Of a stretch of DNA of 64,000 bases, positions 40,492 through 48,741 are shown piece after piece (position 1 is the first letter of the stretch; each line of letters starts with the position of its first letter). Source of the stretch: JAOPZW01 sp963806015 (lineage in GTDB: Bacteria > Actinomycetota > Thermoleophilia > Solirubrobacterales > Solirubrobacteraceae); assembly GCA_963806015.1 (NCBI GenBank), contig CAWDWM010000005.1, positions 62,001 through 126,000 of the forward strand. The letters are read 5' to 3'. Under the pieces are notes generated by a model that was not told the origin of the DNA, did not search any database, and saw only the letters and a program-made list of their open reading frames with translations. The position numbers and the translations under genes are program-made.

Positions 40492-41727
40492 TCAGGCGCT
40501 CTCGAGAATCGGCGCCGGCTCCGGCCGGGCGAACGCGACCGCGCCGTAGGCCAGCACCAGCGCCCCGGTGAGCGCGAGCGTGCCATCGAGGCCGATCAGC
40601 GCGACGCAGGGCGCCGCCAGGAGCGCTCCGAGCGCGATCCCGGCCACGCACGCCGGCACCGCCAGCCCGTACGCGCGCGCGAAGACGGTCGGATCGAGCG
40701 AGCGCTGGAGAGTGGTGTCGGAGACGACCTCGGTGACGAACTGTCCGGCGCCGATGGAGGCGGCGAGCGCGAGCGCCGCCGCGACGGACCCCGAGACCGT
40801 GAGGAGCATGAGCGGCGCGGCGATGGCCGCCGCCGCGGCGATGAGCGCCCGGCGCGGGCGATCCGACGAGGCGGCACGGTGCGCGAGGCCGGCCCCGAGC
40901 ACGCCGCCCACGCCGAGCGCCGACACGAGATAGCCGTAGCCGGCTGCGCCGAGGCCGAGACGCTCGCCGATGAGCACGAAGAGGACGGTGAGGGCGCCGT
41001 AGACGGAGCTCGAGACGATCTCGGCGCCGACGAGCGGGAGGGCCTCGCGATTCTCGCGCAGCGCCCGCCAGCCGACGGCGAGGTCGGAGCGGATCGAGGC
41101 ATGGGCCTCTTCGACGGCGCCCGCGGGGCGGCGCAGCGCCTCGCGCGGAAGCGCGGCCACGAGCGCGGCGCCGACGAGGAAGGTGGCGCCGTTGACGGCG
41201 AAGACCACGGCGGCCGAGCTCAGGATGAGCAGCGCGGCGCCGATGGCCGGCCCGGCGATGACGCAGAGGGCCGTAATGCTGATGCGCGCGGCGTTGGCCG
41301 CGGCCAGGTCTCCGGCGCCGACGAGGCGCGGCAGCACGGCCACGACGCATTGCGGGTAGGCGGCGCCCGCGGCGGTGCACAGCGCGGCGAGGATCGGGGC
41401 GAGGACGATCGGAGCGCCCGCGAAGGCGACGAGGGCGAGTGCGCCCATCGAGGCGGCGCGCAGGACGTCGGAGAGGATCATGACCACGCGACGGTCGTGG
41501 CGGTCGGCGAGCACGCCGCCGAGCGGTCCCAGCACGACCTCCGGCACGATGCGCGCCGCGGTCGTGATCCCGACCCAGACCGTCGAGCCGGTGCGCTCGT
41601 ACACGAACGCGAGCAGCGCCAGGTTGTACAGCCAGTCGCCGGCCTGCGAGATGACCAGGCCGCTGAACAGGACGCGCAGGTCGCGCTGGCGCAGCGAGAT
41701 GAGGAACGGGCGGGCGGGATTCAACAT
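40492..41727 (-). CDS. MFS exporter, MefA/MFS_3-like, probably macrolide-type drug efflux
   Basis: A 411-residue major-facilitator protein with about 12 helices. It opens RDLRVLFSGLVISQAGDWLYNLALLAFVYERTGSTVWVGITTAARIVPEVVLGPLGGVLADRHDRRVVMILSDVLRAASM, which has the layout of the MefA-like MFS_3 group (no EmrB-type motif C). It is preceded by two tiny leader ORFs and a hairpin within 165 bases, and then by the LAL regulator on the same strand. The leader layout suggests drug-induced expression. Substrate assignment is inference; the family exports macrolides, tetracyclines and other compounds. Confidence 0.85.
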   Translation of the reverse strand: MLNPARPFLISLRQRDLRVLFSGLVISQAGDWLYNLALLAFVYERTGSTVWVGITTAARIVPEVVLGPLGGVLADRHDRRVVMILSDVLRAASMGALALVAFAGAPIVLAPILAALCTAAGAAYPQCVVAVLPRLVGAGDLAAANAARISITALCVIAGPAIGAALLILSSAAVVFAVNGATFLVGAALVAALPREALRRPAGAVEEAHASIRSDLAVGWRALRENREALPLVGAEIVSSSVYGALTVLFVLIGERLGLGAAGYGYLVSALGVGGVLGAGLAHRAASSDRPRRALIAAAAAIAAPLMLLTVSGSVAAALALAASIGAGQFVTEVVSDTTLQRSLDPTVFARAYGLAVPACVAGIALGALLAAPCVALIGLDGTLALTGALVLAYGAVAFARPEPAPILESA

Positions 41728-41757
41728 GCGATCACCGGGATGGTGGGAGGAACGCGT

Positions 41758-41784
41758 GCCGCGGAACGTGGCTCGTTCCGCGGC
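41758..41784 (-). promoter_or_regulatory. 11-bp hairpin between leader ORFs and the MFS exporter
   Basis: On the transcribed strand GCCGCGGAACG, loop AGCCA, then CGTTCCGCGGC: a perfect 11-bp, GC-rich stem at 41758-41784. It starts 26 bases after the MVYR stop and ends 30 bases before the exporter ATG. There is no U-run, so it could be an attenuator, a ribosome block or a terminator of the kind lacking U-runs. A CCTCC sequence on each side could instead pair with the leader Shine-Dalgarno. Confidence 0.6.
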
Positions 41785-41809
41785 CGCGGAGGACAGTCAG
41801 GTCGTGGCT

Positions 41810-41824
41810 CTAGCGGTAAACCAT
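41810..41824 (-). CDS. Leader peptide 2, MVYR
   Basis: ATG GTT TAC CGC TAG, four codons, preceded by AGGAAGGAG with a 6-base spacer, an excellent ribosome-binding site. It ends in Tyr-Arg-stop like leader 1, and the 14 bases spanning its end and stop (taccgctagagcca) are duplicated from leader 1. It lies 83 bases before the exporter start. Such short translated ORFs before resistance genes commonly act as ribosome-stalling sensors. Confidence 0.6.
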   Translation of the reverse strand: MVYR

Positions 41825-41862
41825 GTGGAGCTCCTTCCTGTGACGAGGGCGGGCTGCTGGCT

Positions 41863-41889
41863 CTAGCGGTAGCGCGGGTGCACGTTCAT
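41863..41889 (-). CDS. Leader peptide 1, MNVHPRYR, with Arg-X-Arg ending
   Basis: ATG AAC GTG CAC CCG CGC TAC CGC TAG, eight codons, preceded by AAGGAG with a 7-base spacer. The last three residues Arg-Tyr-Arg form a +X+ motif (basic, any, basic), the type known to arrest ribosomes carrying macrolides or ketolides in several erm and efflux leader peptides. It is the first translated element of the exporter transcript. Direct evidence is limited to the sequence; stalling is inference. Confidence 0.65.
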   Translation of the reverse strand: MNVHPRYR

Positions 41890-42005
41890 CTCGTGGCTCC
41901 TTGGGGTCGTCGTCGGCATGGGCAGAGCATGCGTCTAAGACCCCCCTGCGCACATCGGGCTGCTGACCGGTCTTCCGATCGTGCGGCGGCTTAGATACGC
42001 GAGCA

Positions 42006-42033
42006 GCGCCGCCGGCGGCGCGGGCAACTGCCC
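42006..42033 (-). terminator. Hairpin-rich end of the LAL regulator gene
   Basis: Directly after the stop of the LAL gene (42033) the minus strand has a small hairpin (gggca-ac-tgccc at 42022-42033 on the plus strand). Next comes a perfect 16-bp palindrome gcgccgccggcggcgc (42006-42021). Either could end the regulator transcript and separate it from the leader-exporter unit. Confidence 0.4.
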
Positions 42034-45000
42034 TAGGGCGTCGGGCTGGCGGTGGCTCGCAGCCCTAGGCGATGGGCCACGGCGGCGGCCTCGCCCCGGC
42101 TCGCGACGCCGAGCTTGCCGAGGATGTTCGACACGTGAACGCTCGCGGTCTTACGGCTTATGAACAGCGCTTCGGCGATCTGCGGGTTCGAGCGCCCGTC
42201 GGCGACCAGCTCGAGCACCTCGCGCTCGCGCGGCGTCAGGCCGAACGCGTCGATCCCGGTCCCGTCAGTCTCCACCTCGGGTACGTCCGCGTCGATCCGC
42301 ACGCGTGCGCGTCGCGCGAGGGCGTGCGTCTCGGCGAGCAGCGGTGCCGCGCCGAGCGCCGCGGCAAGCCGCGCGGCCTCCCGTACGGCCGCCGACGCGC
42401 CCTCGCGATCGCCCGCCGCACACGCCACATCGCCCTGGCGCAGGAGCGCGTACGCGATGAGGTACGGGTCCCCGGCCTTCCGGGACGCGTCGATCGCCTC
42501 TGACCAGTTCGCGTCGCGGCCGGCCACGCGGGCCGACTCGGCGGCCGCGAGCGCGCGGTAGGCGAGCGCCGGCGGCGTGGCCGCGGGCAGTCCGCTCAAG
42601 AGCGCCTCCAGCGCGGCCACCTGGTCGGGCGCGGGCTCGGAGGCCTCGGCCTCCACCCGCAGGCCCAGCCACAGGAGCTGCCACGCGTAGCGGGCAACCG
42701 GCGCGACCGCCTCGTGCTCCAGTGCGCGGCGGAGGTCCTCGCGGGCACCGGCGACGTCGCCAAGCGCACGCGCCATCTCGGCGGCTGCGAATGCGCGGGC
42801 GAACGAGTACTGGGTGCCGTGGCGCGCCGGCAGCAGCCGATGTGCGGCCTCGAGGTCGGCCCCGGCCTCCTCGCGGCGCCCTGCGAGCGCCGCGATCCTG
42901 GCGCGGTGATCGAGGATCACGCTCGCGAACGGGCTCGCCAGCCCGGTGTCCATCGCGCGCGTGAGCACCCCGTGCCCCTCGTCCCAGTGGCCGAGGTGGA
43001 AGTGCGCCTCGGCGAGGTTGATCGCCACCAGCACCCCGTAGATCGAGCGCGTGAGGCCGACGCGCGCCGCCAGCTCCATGCCTCGTTCCGCGACCTCCGC
43101 TGATTCGCGCGACCGGCCGAGCTGCTGCAGTGCGTCTGAGAGGTTCAGGTAGCCGCGGAGCGCCGTCGCGTGGTCCTGGGCCTCCTCGGCGAGTCGCAGC
43201 CCCGCCTCGACCTCCGACAATCCGCGCTGGCCCTCGACATAGACGAGCGCCAATCCGAGCATGATGCGCGCCGTGGCCTCGCGCCCGAGGGCGCCGACCC
43301 CTTTCGCCGCCGCCACCGCCTGCTCCGCCGCCGAGCGCGCGCCCAGGAAGTCGGCGGCGACCACGCGCTGAGAGGCCAGTTCGGTGAGCACCAACGCCCG
43401 GGCGTCGCTGGGCTCGTCGGGCAGCAGCGCGGCGGCGCGCTCGAGCTCGAGTCGCGCCTCGTCGGCGCGCCCGGAATCGAGCACGGTCGCGGCCCGCGCC
43501 TCCATGAGCAGCGCGCGGCGCTCGGGATCGGCATCGGGCCCGAGCTCGGCGAGCGCCTCGTCGAACATCGCCAGCGACCGATCGAGCGCACCGGCCGCAT
43601 ACGCGCTCTGCCCCGCGCGGCGCAGCGCCTCGACGACGTCGATGCCGCTGCGCTCGGCGGCATCCGGGACCTGTGGCCAGATCTCGAGGGCCCGCTCGAG
43701 GTGACCCAGCGCCTCGGCCGGCGCGTAACCGGAGGCCAGCTGCGCCGCCTCGATCGACGCCTCGAGCGCCCGCGGCAGGTCGTGGGCCGCCCGCCAGTGC
43801 AGCGCGAGCGCCGCGGCGACGGCGACGTTCCCGCCGGCGAGCGCCGGATCGGCAGACAACGCCTCGCCGTACGCGGTGTGGATCCTCACCCGCTCGCGCG
43901 GAAGCGTGTCGCCGTAGATGGCGTCGCGCGTGAGCGCATGGCGGAACACGTAGCCGCGCTCGGTGTCGTCGACCACGAGCACGTGGTGCTCGACGGCCTC
44001 GCGCAGCGCCGCGTCGAGCTCGGCCTCCTCGAGGCCCGCGACCGCGGCGAGCAGCCGGTCGGACACGGCGCGGCCCGCGGCCGCCGCGGTGCGCAGCAGC
44101 CGCTGGGTGGATGGGTCGAGGCGCTCGACGCGGGCGAGGAGGACGTCGCGCAGGGACAGGGGCAGCTGGTCGGGGTCCGCGCCGCCCTGCACCGCTCCGA
44201 GGATCTCCTCGACCAGGAACGCATTGCCCTCCGAGCGCTCGTGGACCTGGTCCACGAGCCGCGCGCTCGGCGGCGCACCGAGGATGGCCTCGAGCTGGCG
44301 CGCCACGTCCGTCCGCCCAAGGCGCTCCAACTCGATGCGCTGCACCGCCCGTACGCGCTCCCAGCCGCTGACGAGCGGTCGCAGCGGATGGCTGCGGTGC
44401 AGCTCGTCGGAGCGGAAGCTGACGACCACGAGCACGCGAGCGCCGTGCAGCGCGCGCACGAGCAGGGCCACGAGGTCCAGCGTCGACCGATCCGCCCAGT
44501 GCAGATCCTCGATCACGAACATGAGCGGGCGGTCGGCGGCGAGCCGCTCGATCACGCCTACGACCAGCTCGAGCAGGCGCGCCGTGCCGCCCTCACCGAG
44601 GGGAGCCCTGCTGAGCGCGCTGTCGGGATCGAGGTCCGGTAGCACCTGCCCCAGCTCGGAGCGCGCCGGCCCGATGAACTCATCGAGCTGCTCGGGCGAC
44701 GTGTTGCGCATGAGCGAGCGGAACGCGTGCGCGAGCGGGCCGAACGGCAGGCCATCGCCGCCCATCTCGATGCAGCTGCCCGCGAGCACCCTCGCGCCCG
44801 CCTCGCTCGCGCGCTCGGCCGCCTCCTCGACGAGTCGTGTCTTGCCCACGCCGGCCTCGCCACTCAGGAGCATCACCGCAGGGTCCCCCGCGATCGCAGC
44901 GTCGAGCGCCGCCGTCAGCGTCGCCAGCTCGGCGTCTCGGCCGACGAACACGGGACTGACGAGAGTGCGCCCCACCGGGCACGTCTTCTCACTCTGAGAA

Positions 45001-45053
45001 GAGGTCGCTTGGGCGACAGCAGAAGCAGCGGGCCCGAGAACCCCGCGCGGCAT
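42033..45053 (-). CDS. LAL-type LuxR regulator with AAA ATPase domain
   Basis: A large regulator of about 1006 residues from ATG 45053 (a GTG at 44975, just before the PVFVGRDAELATL segment, is an alternative start). The N-terminal AAA domain has Walker A SGEAGVGKTRLVEEAAERA and Walker B-like LMFVIEDLHWADRSTLDLVALL. A long helical, TPR-like middle (many AL.EA repeats from about residue 400 to 900) follows, then a C-terminal LuxR helix-turn-helix (LTPREREVLELVADGRSNPQIAEALFISRKTASVHVSNILGKLGV). LAL proteins are ATP-dependent activators of antibiotic, sugar or stress genes. It is directly upstream of the leader-MFS unit, on the same strand. Confidence 0.9.
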   Translation of the reverse strand: MPRGVLGPAASAVAQATSSQSEKTCPVGRTLVSPVFVGRDAELATLTAALDAAIAGDPAVMLLSGEAGVGKTRLVEEAAERASEAGARVLAGSCIEMGGDGLPFGPLAHAFRSLMRNTSPEQLDEFIGPARSELGQVLPDLDPDSALSRAPLGEGGTARLLELVVGVIERLAADRPLMFVIEDLHWADRSTLDLVALLVRALHGARVLVVVSFRSDELHRSHPLRPLVSGWERVRAVQRIELERLGRTDVARQLEAILGAPPSARLVDQVHERSEGNAFLVEEILGAVQGGADPDQLPLSLRDVLLARVERLDPSTQRLLRTAAAAGRAVSDRLLAAVAGLEEAELDAALREAVEHHVLVVDDTERGYVFRHALTRDAIYGDTLPRERVRIHTAYGEALSADPALAGGNVAVAAALALHWRAAHDLPRALEASIEAAQLASGYAPAEALGHLERALEIWPQVPDAAERSGIDVVEALRRAGQSAYAAGALDRSLAMFDEALAELGPDADPERRALLMEARAATVLDSGRADEARLELERAAALLPDEPSDARALVLTELASQRVVAADFLGARSAAEQAVAAAKGVGALGREATARIMLGLALVYVEGQRGLSEVEAGLRLAEEAQDHATALRGYLNLSDALQQLGRSRESAEVAERGMELAARVGLTRSIYGVLVAINLAEAHFHLGHWDEGHGVLTRAMDTGLASPFASVILDHRARIAALAGRREEAGADLEAAHRLLPARHGTQYSFARAFAAAEMARALGDVAGAREDLRRALEHEAVAPVARYAWQLLWLGLRVEAEASEPAPDQVAALEALLSGLPAATPPALAYRALAAAESARVAGRDANWSEAIDASRKAGDPYLIAYALLRQGDVACAAGDREGASAAVREAARLAAALGAAPLLAETHALARRARVRIDADVPEVETDGTGIDAFGLTPREREVLELVADGRSNPQIAEALFISRKTASVHVSNILGKLGVASRGEAAAVAHRLGLRATASPTP

Positions 45054-45064
45054 GCGGGCTTCGG

Positions 45065-45479
45065 CTAGCCGCGGGCGGATATCTGCTGCACGGCCCACTC
45101 GTTGCCGTCCGGGTCGCTGAAGAAGACGAACCCGACATTGTCGAGCGGGTCGGGCTGGGGGGTGGGGTTCTCGCCCATCACCTGGATCTCACCAGCCTCC
45201 ACGCCTCGCTGCGCGAGCTGAGCACGCGCCGCGTGGAGGTCGGAGACGACCAGTTGCAGGCCCTTGAGCGAGCCTGGCTGCAGGTCCGGGAAGATCCCCT
45301 CACCGACGACGATCGAGCAGCCGGACCCGGGAGGTGAGCTGAACGATCCGCTTCCCCCCGGTGATCTTGGTGTCCTTGATGTCGTGATCCAAGTTGAAGC
45401 CGAGTTGTTCGGCGTAGAAGGCCTTGGCGCGGTCCACGTCCGAGACGGGGACCACCACCACTTCGAGCGTCCAATTCAT
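45065..45479 (-). pseudogene. VOC/glyoxalase-family protein, frameshifted
   Basis: A vicinal-oxygen-chelate fold protein of about 137 residues split by a frameshift. From ATG 45479 the first frame reads MNWTLEVVVVPVSDVDRAKA, FYAEQLGFNLDHD, then KRIVQLTS near 45330. The second frame continues PGSGCSIVVGEGIFPDLQPG, LKGLQLVVSDLHAARAQLAQRG and GFVFFSDPDGNEWAVQQIS to the TAG at 45065. The join is at ACCTCCCGGGTCC and needs a net loss of two bases or gain of one. All expected VOC elements are otherwise intact, so the mutation is recent, or it is a sequencing/assembly error. Confidence 0.8.
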
Positions 45480-45715
45480 GAAGCCTCCCTGTGTCGGCGT
45501 GTCGGGTCCCTTCACGGGGTTTGGGCCCGTTCAGACACGAGACCGGGTGAGGTCAGGAAACTCATCGGCGTAGGACCGACCTCCGGTCCACTCGAGCCGC
45601 GTCACCCTTGCTGGCGCGTGGAGGCAGTAGTCGCGCGCGTTGGCGCGCTCAGCGCGCCATGAACGCGGGCAGCCAACGCCGCCGCCGGCGGCGCCACAGC
45701 CCCCAGTGCCGGCGC
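45480..45715. other. 236-base gap, nothing recognised
   Basis: Upstream region of the frameshifted VOC gene (which has AGGGAGG just before its ATG) and the downstream end of the coiled-coil gene. A GC-only repeat (cgccgccgccggcggcg-like) near 45680 could be a weak terminator for the coiled-coil gene. No gene seen. Confidence 0.4.
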
Positions 45716-46477
45716 CTACCGGCCACGCAGGCGGGCCACGAGGCGCCGGACGCCCGAGCGCCGCGGGACGTCGGCGGCGATCACGCCGTGGCGCAGGCGC
45801 TCGGCCGCGCGGCCGAGGTCGAGAATGAGGCCGTCGGGCATGGAGGCGACGTCGACGGGGCGCAGGCGGTCGCCCGCGGCGGTGAGCGCCTCGAGCTCCG
45901 CGCGGCGGGCGGAGCGCGCCTCGGCCTCCGCGGTCGTGGCGCGGTCGCGCGCGGTGCGCAGGGCCTCGAGCTCGGCGCGCAGGGCGCCCTCGGCGTGGGC
46001 GGCGCGTTCGCGCTCGGCGGTCAGCGCCGCCTCCACCTCCGCGACGCGGTTGCGCTCGACGACGACGGCGGCCTCGGCCTGCATGCGCGCGGCGGCGTGG
46101 CGCTCGACCTCCTCGCGCGCGGTGCGCGCGGTGACCGCCAGCTCGCCGGCCAGCTTGGCCAGCGCGTGGTCGCGGGCGTCGCGCGCGTCGGCGCGCACGC
46201 GCAGCTCCTCGACCTGGCCGCGCAGCACCGCGACGGCGGACATGGCGGCCGTCTCGGCGGCCAGGCGCCCCGCGAGCTCCTCGCGGACGGCCAGCGCATC
46301 GGCCTGGGCGTCGCGCACCGCGGCGCGCGCCGCGTCGCGCTCGAGGATGACGTCGCCGAGCCGGCCCTGCAGCTCGTCGAGCTCGGACTCGGCGTCGAGC
46401 AGCCTGCGCGCGGCGGCGCGTGGGCGCAGGTCGACGACGCGCGCCTCGTGGTCCTCGGGCGGGAACGCGGGTTCCAT
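45716..46477 (-). CDS. Coiled-coil protein, function unknown
   Basis: A 253-residue, Ala/Glu/Arg-rich protein that is almost one continuous coiled coil (AARRLLDAESELDELQGRLGDVILERDAARAAVRDAQADALAVREELAGRLAAETAAM, then EVERHAAARMQAEAAVVVERNRVAEVEAALTAERERAAHAEGALRAELEALRTARD). It has a short basic C-terminus (RRSGVRRLVARLRGR). There is no signal peptide or membrane segment. Similar proteins can be cytoskeletal or scaffolding, but no specific family is recognised. Confidence 0.75.
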   Translation of the reverse strand: MEPAFPPEDHEARVVDLRPRAAARRLLDAESELDELQGRLGDVILERDAARAAVRDAQADALAVREELAGRLAAETAAMSAVAVLRGQVEELRVRADARDARDHALAKLAGELAVTARTAREEVERHAAARMQAEAAVVVERNRVAEVEAALTAERERAAHAEGALRAELEALRTARDRATTAEAEARSARRAELEALTAAGDRLRPVDVASMPDGLILDLGRAAERLRHGVIAADVPRRSGVRRLVARLRGR

Positions 46478-46515
46478 CGCGGCGGGACGGTAGACCCCCC
46501 GCCGGACGGCTCAGG

Positions 46516-46707
46516 TCAGGCGGCCGGCGAGTCTCCGTGTTCGCGCTTGGCCCCGGCGGCGATCAGCGTCGCCGCCGCGAGGATGAGCGCGCCGCCCACG
46601 ATCAGCTTGCGCGAGGGGCGCTTGCCCGAGCCGGGCGAGGGCACCTTGCGGCTCACGTACCACTTCGCGCCTTGCCAGACGGCGTATCCCAGTGCTTTGT
46701 AGAACAT
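46516..46707 (-). CDS. Small single-pass membrane protein
   Basis: A 63-residue protein: a basic amphipathic head (MFYKALGYAVWQGAKWYVSRKV), a KRPSRK linker, one membrane helix (LIVGGALILAAATLIAAGA) and a short tail. It starts at ATG 46707, 11 bases beyond the argG stop on the same strand, so it is probably co-transcribed with argG. Proteins with this head (YKALGYAVWKGAKWYLRRKY type) are common hypotheticals in actinobacteria. Function unknown. Confidence 0.7.
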   Translation of the reverse strand: MFYKALGYAVWQGAKWYVSRKVPSPGSGKRPSRKLIVGGALILAAATLIAAGAKREHGDSPAA

Positions 46708-46718
46708 CGCTCTTGGCC

Positions 46719-47990
46719 TTACCCCTCGTCGCGCGTACGCAAGCGGTGGGCCATGCGCGACTGCAGCGACCACAGCTCGATGAACCCGGGCGACGCCTGC
46801 TGGCTGAACAGGCCGCCGCTGGTCTCGAAGGTGGAGAGCGCCGCGTCGTACACGGCGTTCGGCGACTCGCGCGTCACGACCCGCGCCATGCCCTTGAAGA
46901 GCTTCATCCCGATCGTCCCCGTGACCTGGGCGTTGACGGCCTCCATGTAGGCGTCGAGGTCGGAGCGCAGCGGCTCCCACCACAGCCCGGCGTAGACGAG
47001 GTAGGCCCACTTGCGGTCGAGCTCGCCCTTGAACTGGTTCTGGTGGATGGTGCCGACCAGCCGCTCGAGCTCGGCGTGCGCCGGGAGGATGATGGCCGCC
47101 GCCGGGACCTCGTAGATGTCGCGCACCTTCAGGCCGACGATCCGGTCCTCGATGTGGTCGACGATCCCGACGCCGTGGCGACAGCCGATCTCGGCGGCGC
47201 GCTCGAGCAGCTCGACGAGCCCCAGCTGCTCGCCGTTGAGGGCCACCGGCACGCCGCGCTCGAAGCTCACCGTGACGACCTCGGGCTCGTCGGGCGCGAG
47301 CTCGGGCCGCGTGACGAGCTGGAAGACGTCGTCGTCGGGCGCGTGGTCGAGCTCCTCGATCCAGCGCCCCTCCGACGAACGCCCCCAGAGGTTGTCGTCG
47401 ATCGAGTACGGCGTGTGCTCGGCGCCGCCCTTGATCGCGATGCCGTGCTGGCGCGCGTAGGCGATCTCCTCCTCGCGCCCCATCTGCCAGCCGCGTACCG
47501 GCGCGATGACCTTCAGCTCGGGCGCCAGCGTCGCCACCGTCGCCTCGATGCGCACCTGGTCGTTGCCCTTGCCGGTGCAGCCGTGGGCGATCGTGTCGCA
47601 GCCGTGCTTGCGCGCGTAGTCGACCGCGAGCTTGGCGATCAACGGGCGCCCGAGGGCGGTGAAGAGCGGATAGGCGAGGCCGTAGATGGCGTTGGCCTTG
47701 ATCGCCGGCACCACGAAGTCCCGGGCGAACTCCTCGCGCGCGTCGACCACCTCGGCCGCCACCGCGCCGAGGTGGATCGCCTTGCCCTGCACGACGTCGT
47801 AGTCCTCGCCGGGCTGGCCGAGGTTGACGGTCAGCGCCACCACCTCGGCGTCGTACTCGTCCTGGATCCACTTGAGCATCACGCTCGTGTCCAGGCCGCC
47901 GGAATACAGCAGCAGGACGCGGTGGACCTCACCGGGCTCGGCCAGGTAGGAGGCGGTACGGGTGTGGGGCGTGCGGTTCTGCTCGGCCAT
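46719..47990 (-). CDS. argG: Argininosuccinate synthase
   Basis: ATP-dependent joining of citrulline and aspartate, the penultimate step of arginine synthesis. The 423-residue protein starts MAEQNRTPHTRTASYLAEPG. The P-loop-like motif VLLLYSGGLDTSVMLKWIQDEY, the citrulline-site TIAHGCTGKGNDQVRIE, and AIKGGAEHTPYSIDDNLWGRSSEG are all clear. ATG 47990 is chosen since homology begins shortly after it. It is apart from the argCJBD operon (1 kb upstream) but on the same strand. No argH or argF is in the window. Confidence 0.96.
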   Translation of the reverse strand: MAEQNRTPHTRTASYLAEPGEVHRVLLLYSGGLDTSVMLKWIQDEYDAEVVALTVNLGQPGEDYDVVQGKAIHLGAVAAEVVDAREEFARDFVVPAIKANAIYGLAYPLFTALGRPLIAKLAVDYARKHGCDTIAHGCTGKGNDQVRIEATVATLAPELKVIAPVRGWQMGREEEIAYARQHGIAIKGGAEHTPYSIDDNLWGRSSEGRWIEELDHAPDDDVFQLVTRPELAPDEPEVVTVSFERGVPVALNGEQLGLVELLERAAEIGCRHGVGIVDHIEDRIVGLKVRDIYEVPAAAIILPAHAELERLVGTIHQNQFKGELDRKWAYLVYAGLWWEPLRSDLDAYMEAVNAQVTGTIGMKLFKGMARVVTRESPNAVYDAALSTFETSGGLFSQQASPGFIELWSLQSRMAHRLRTRDEG

Positions 47991-48045
47991 GAGCGCGGGA
48001 AGGCTACCGCCGCCAACACAACGGCAACATGCCCGTGAGGCGCCG

Positions 48046-48282
48046 ATGACGGTCAGCGCCGACCCTCGGTGCATGGACGAACGAGCCTTCCTGCCGGACC
48101 CCGACAATGCCAGCGAGGCGCAGATCGCCGTGCGCAAGGCCGGGCGCAGAGCGACCGAGGACGCCGGCCGCCTCGCCGACCGCCTGGCGCAGATCGACAT
48201 CCACCAGCGCGAGGCGCGCTATCTCCTGGAGCGCGCCGGCATGCTGACTCGCTCGCCCAGGACGCGCCCAGCCTCCGAGTAG
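48046..48282 (+). CDS. Hypothetical small helical protein
   Basis: A 78-residue frame from ATG 48046 (MTVSADPRCMDERAF), with an alternative ATG at 48073. The body is helical and charged (SEAQIAVRKAGRRATEDAGRLADRLAQIDIHQREARYLLERAGML). It is divergent from argG. No family recognised; the regular helix pattern gives moderate belief that it is a real gene. Confidence 0.45.
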   Translation: MTVSADPRCMDERAFLPDPDNASEAQIAVRKAGRRATEDAGRLADRLAQIDIHQREARYLLERAGMLTRSPRTRPASE

Positions 48283-48374
48283 GGCGGGCGGCGATCGGCG
48301 CAGGTCGTCAGATCGCTCACGCGCTCACCAACGAATCACATCTGCGCGCGGCGCCGGCGCTGGGATGCGCATGA

Positions 48375-48706
48375 CCCGACGCGCCGCCACCGGCCTCCTC
48401 GCTCGCGATCGACCTGCGCCGGACCGACGCCACCGGCGCGCTGCTCAAGCGCGAGATCCTCGACCTCGAGCAGTTGCGCGACCCCGCGCTGATCTCGCTG
48501 CCGGCGCGTCCCGGCGACGTGGGGCTCGGCGATCCCTTCGCGATGCCCTACGTGACGATCGAGGCGCTCCTGCCGCTGCCCGGCGATCGCGTGGCGATCG
48601 TCAACGACACCAACTTGGCTCGACGGGACGCAACCCCGCCCTGCCCGACTACAGCGACTTCATCGTCGTCTCGGTGCCCGGGCTGCGCGACGGTGGGCAC
48701 TGGTAG
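48375..48706 (+). pseudogene. C-terminal fragment of an esterase-like/phytase-like (PF13449-type) protein, frameshifted
   Basis: One frame reads PPPASSLAIDLRRTDATGAL, LKREILDLEQLRDPALISLP, GLGDPFAMPYVTIEALLPLP and GDRVAIVNDTN. After a one-base slip near 48617 a second frame continues GSTGRNPALPDYSDFIVVSV PGLRDGGHW and stops at 48706. This matches the C-terminal part of secreted 'esterase-like activity of phytase' proteins (VLNDNN...GR.P..PD..EFIV...PGL). The frame is closed upstream by a stop at 48372 and most of the gene is missing. A decayed remnant. Confidence 0.65.
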
Positions 48707-48741
48707 CGAGCGCTTCGGAGTGCCATCATCCTGCGACGGTC

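Noticed and set aside
40379..41380. 333-codon minus-strand frame overlapping the MFS exporter
   Set aside because: Out-of-frame shadow of the exporter, rich in Arg, His and Gly and without membrane helices.
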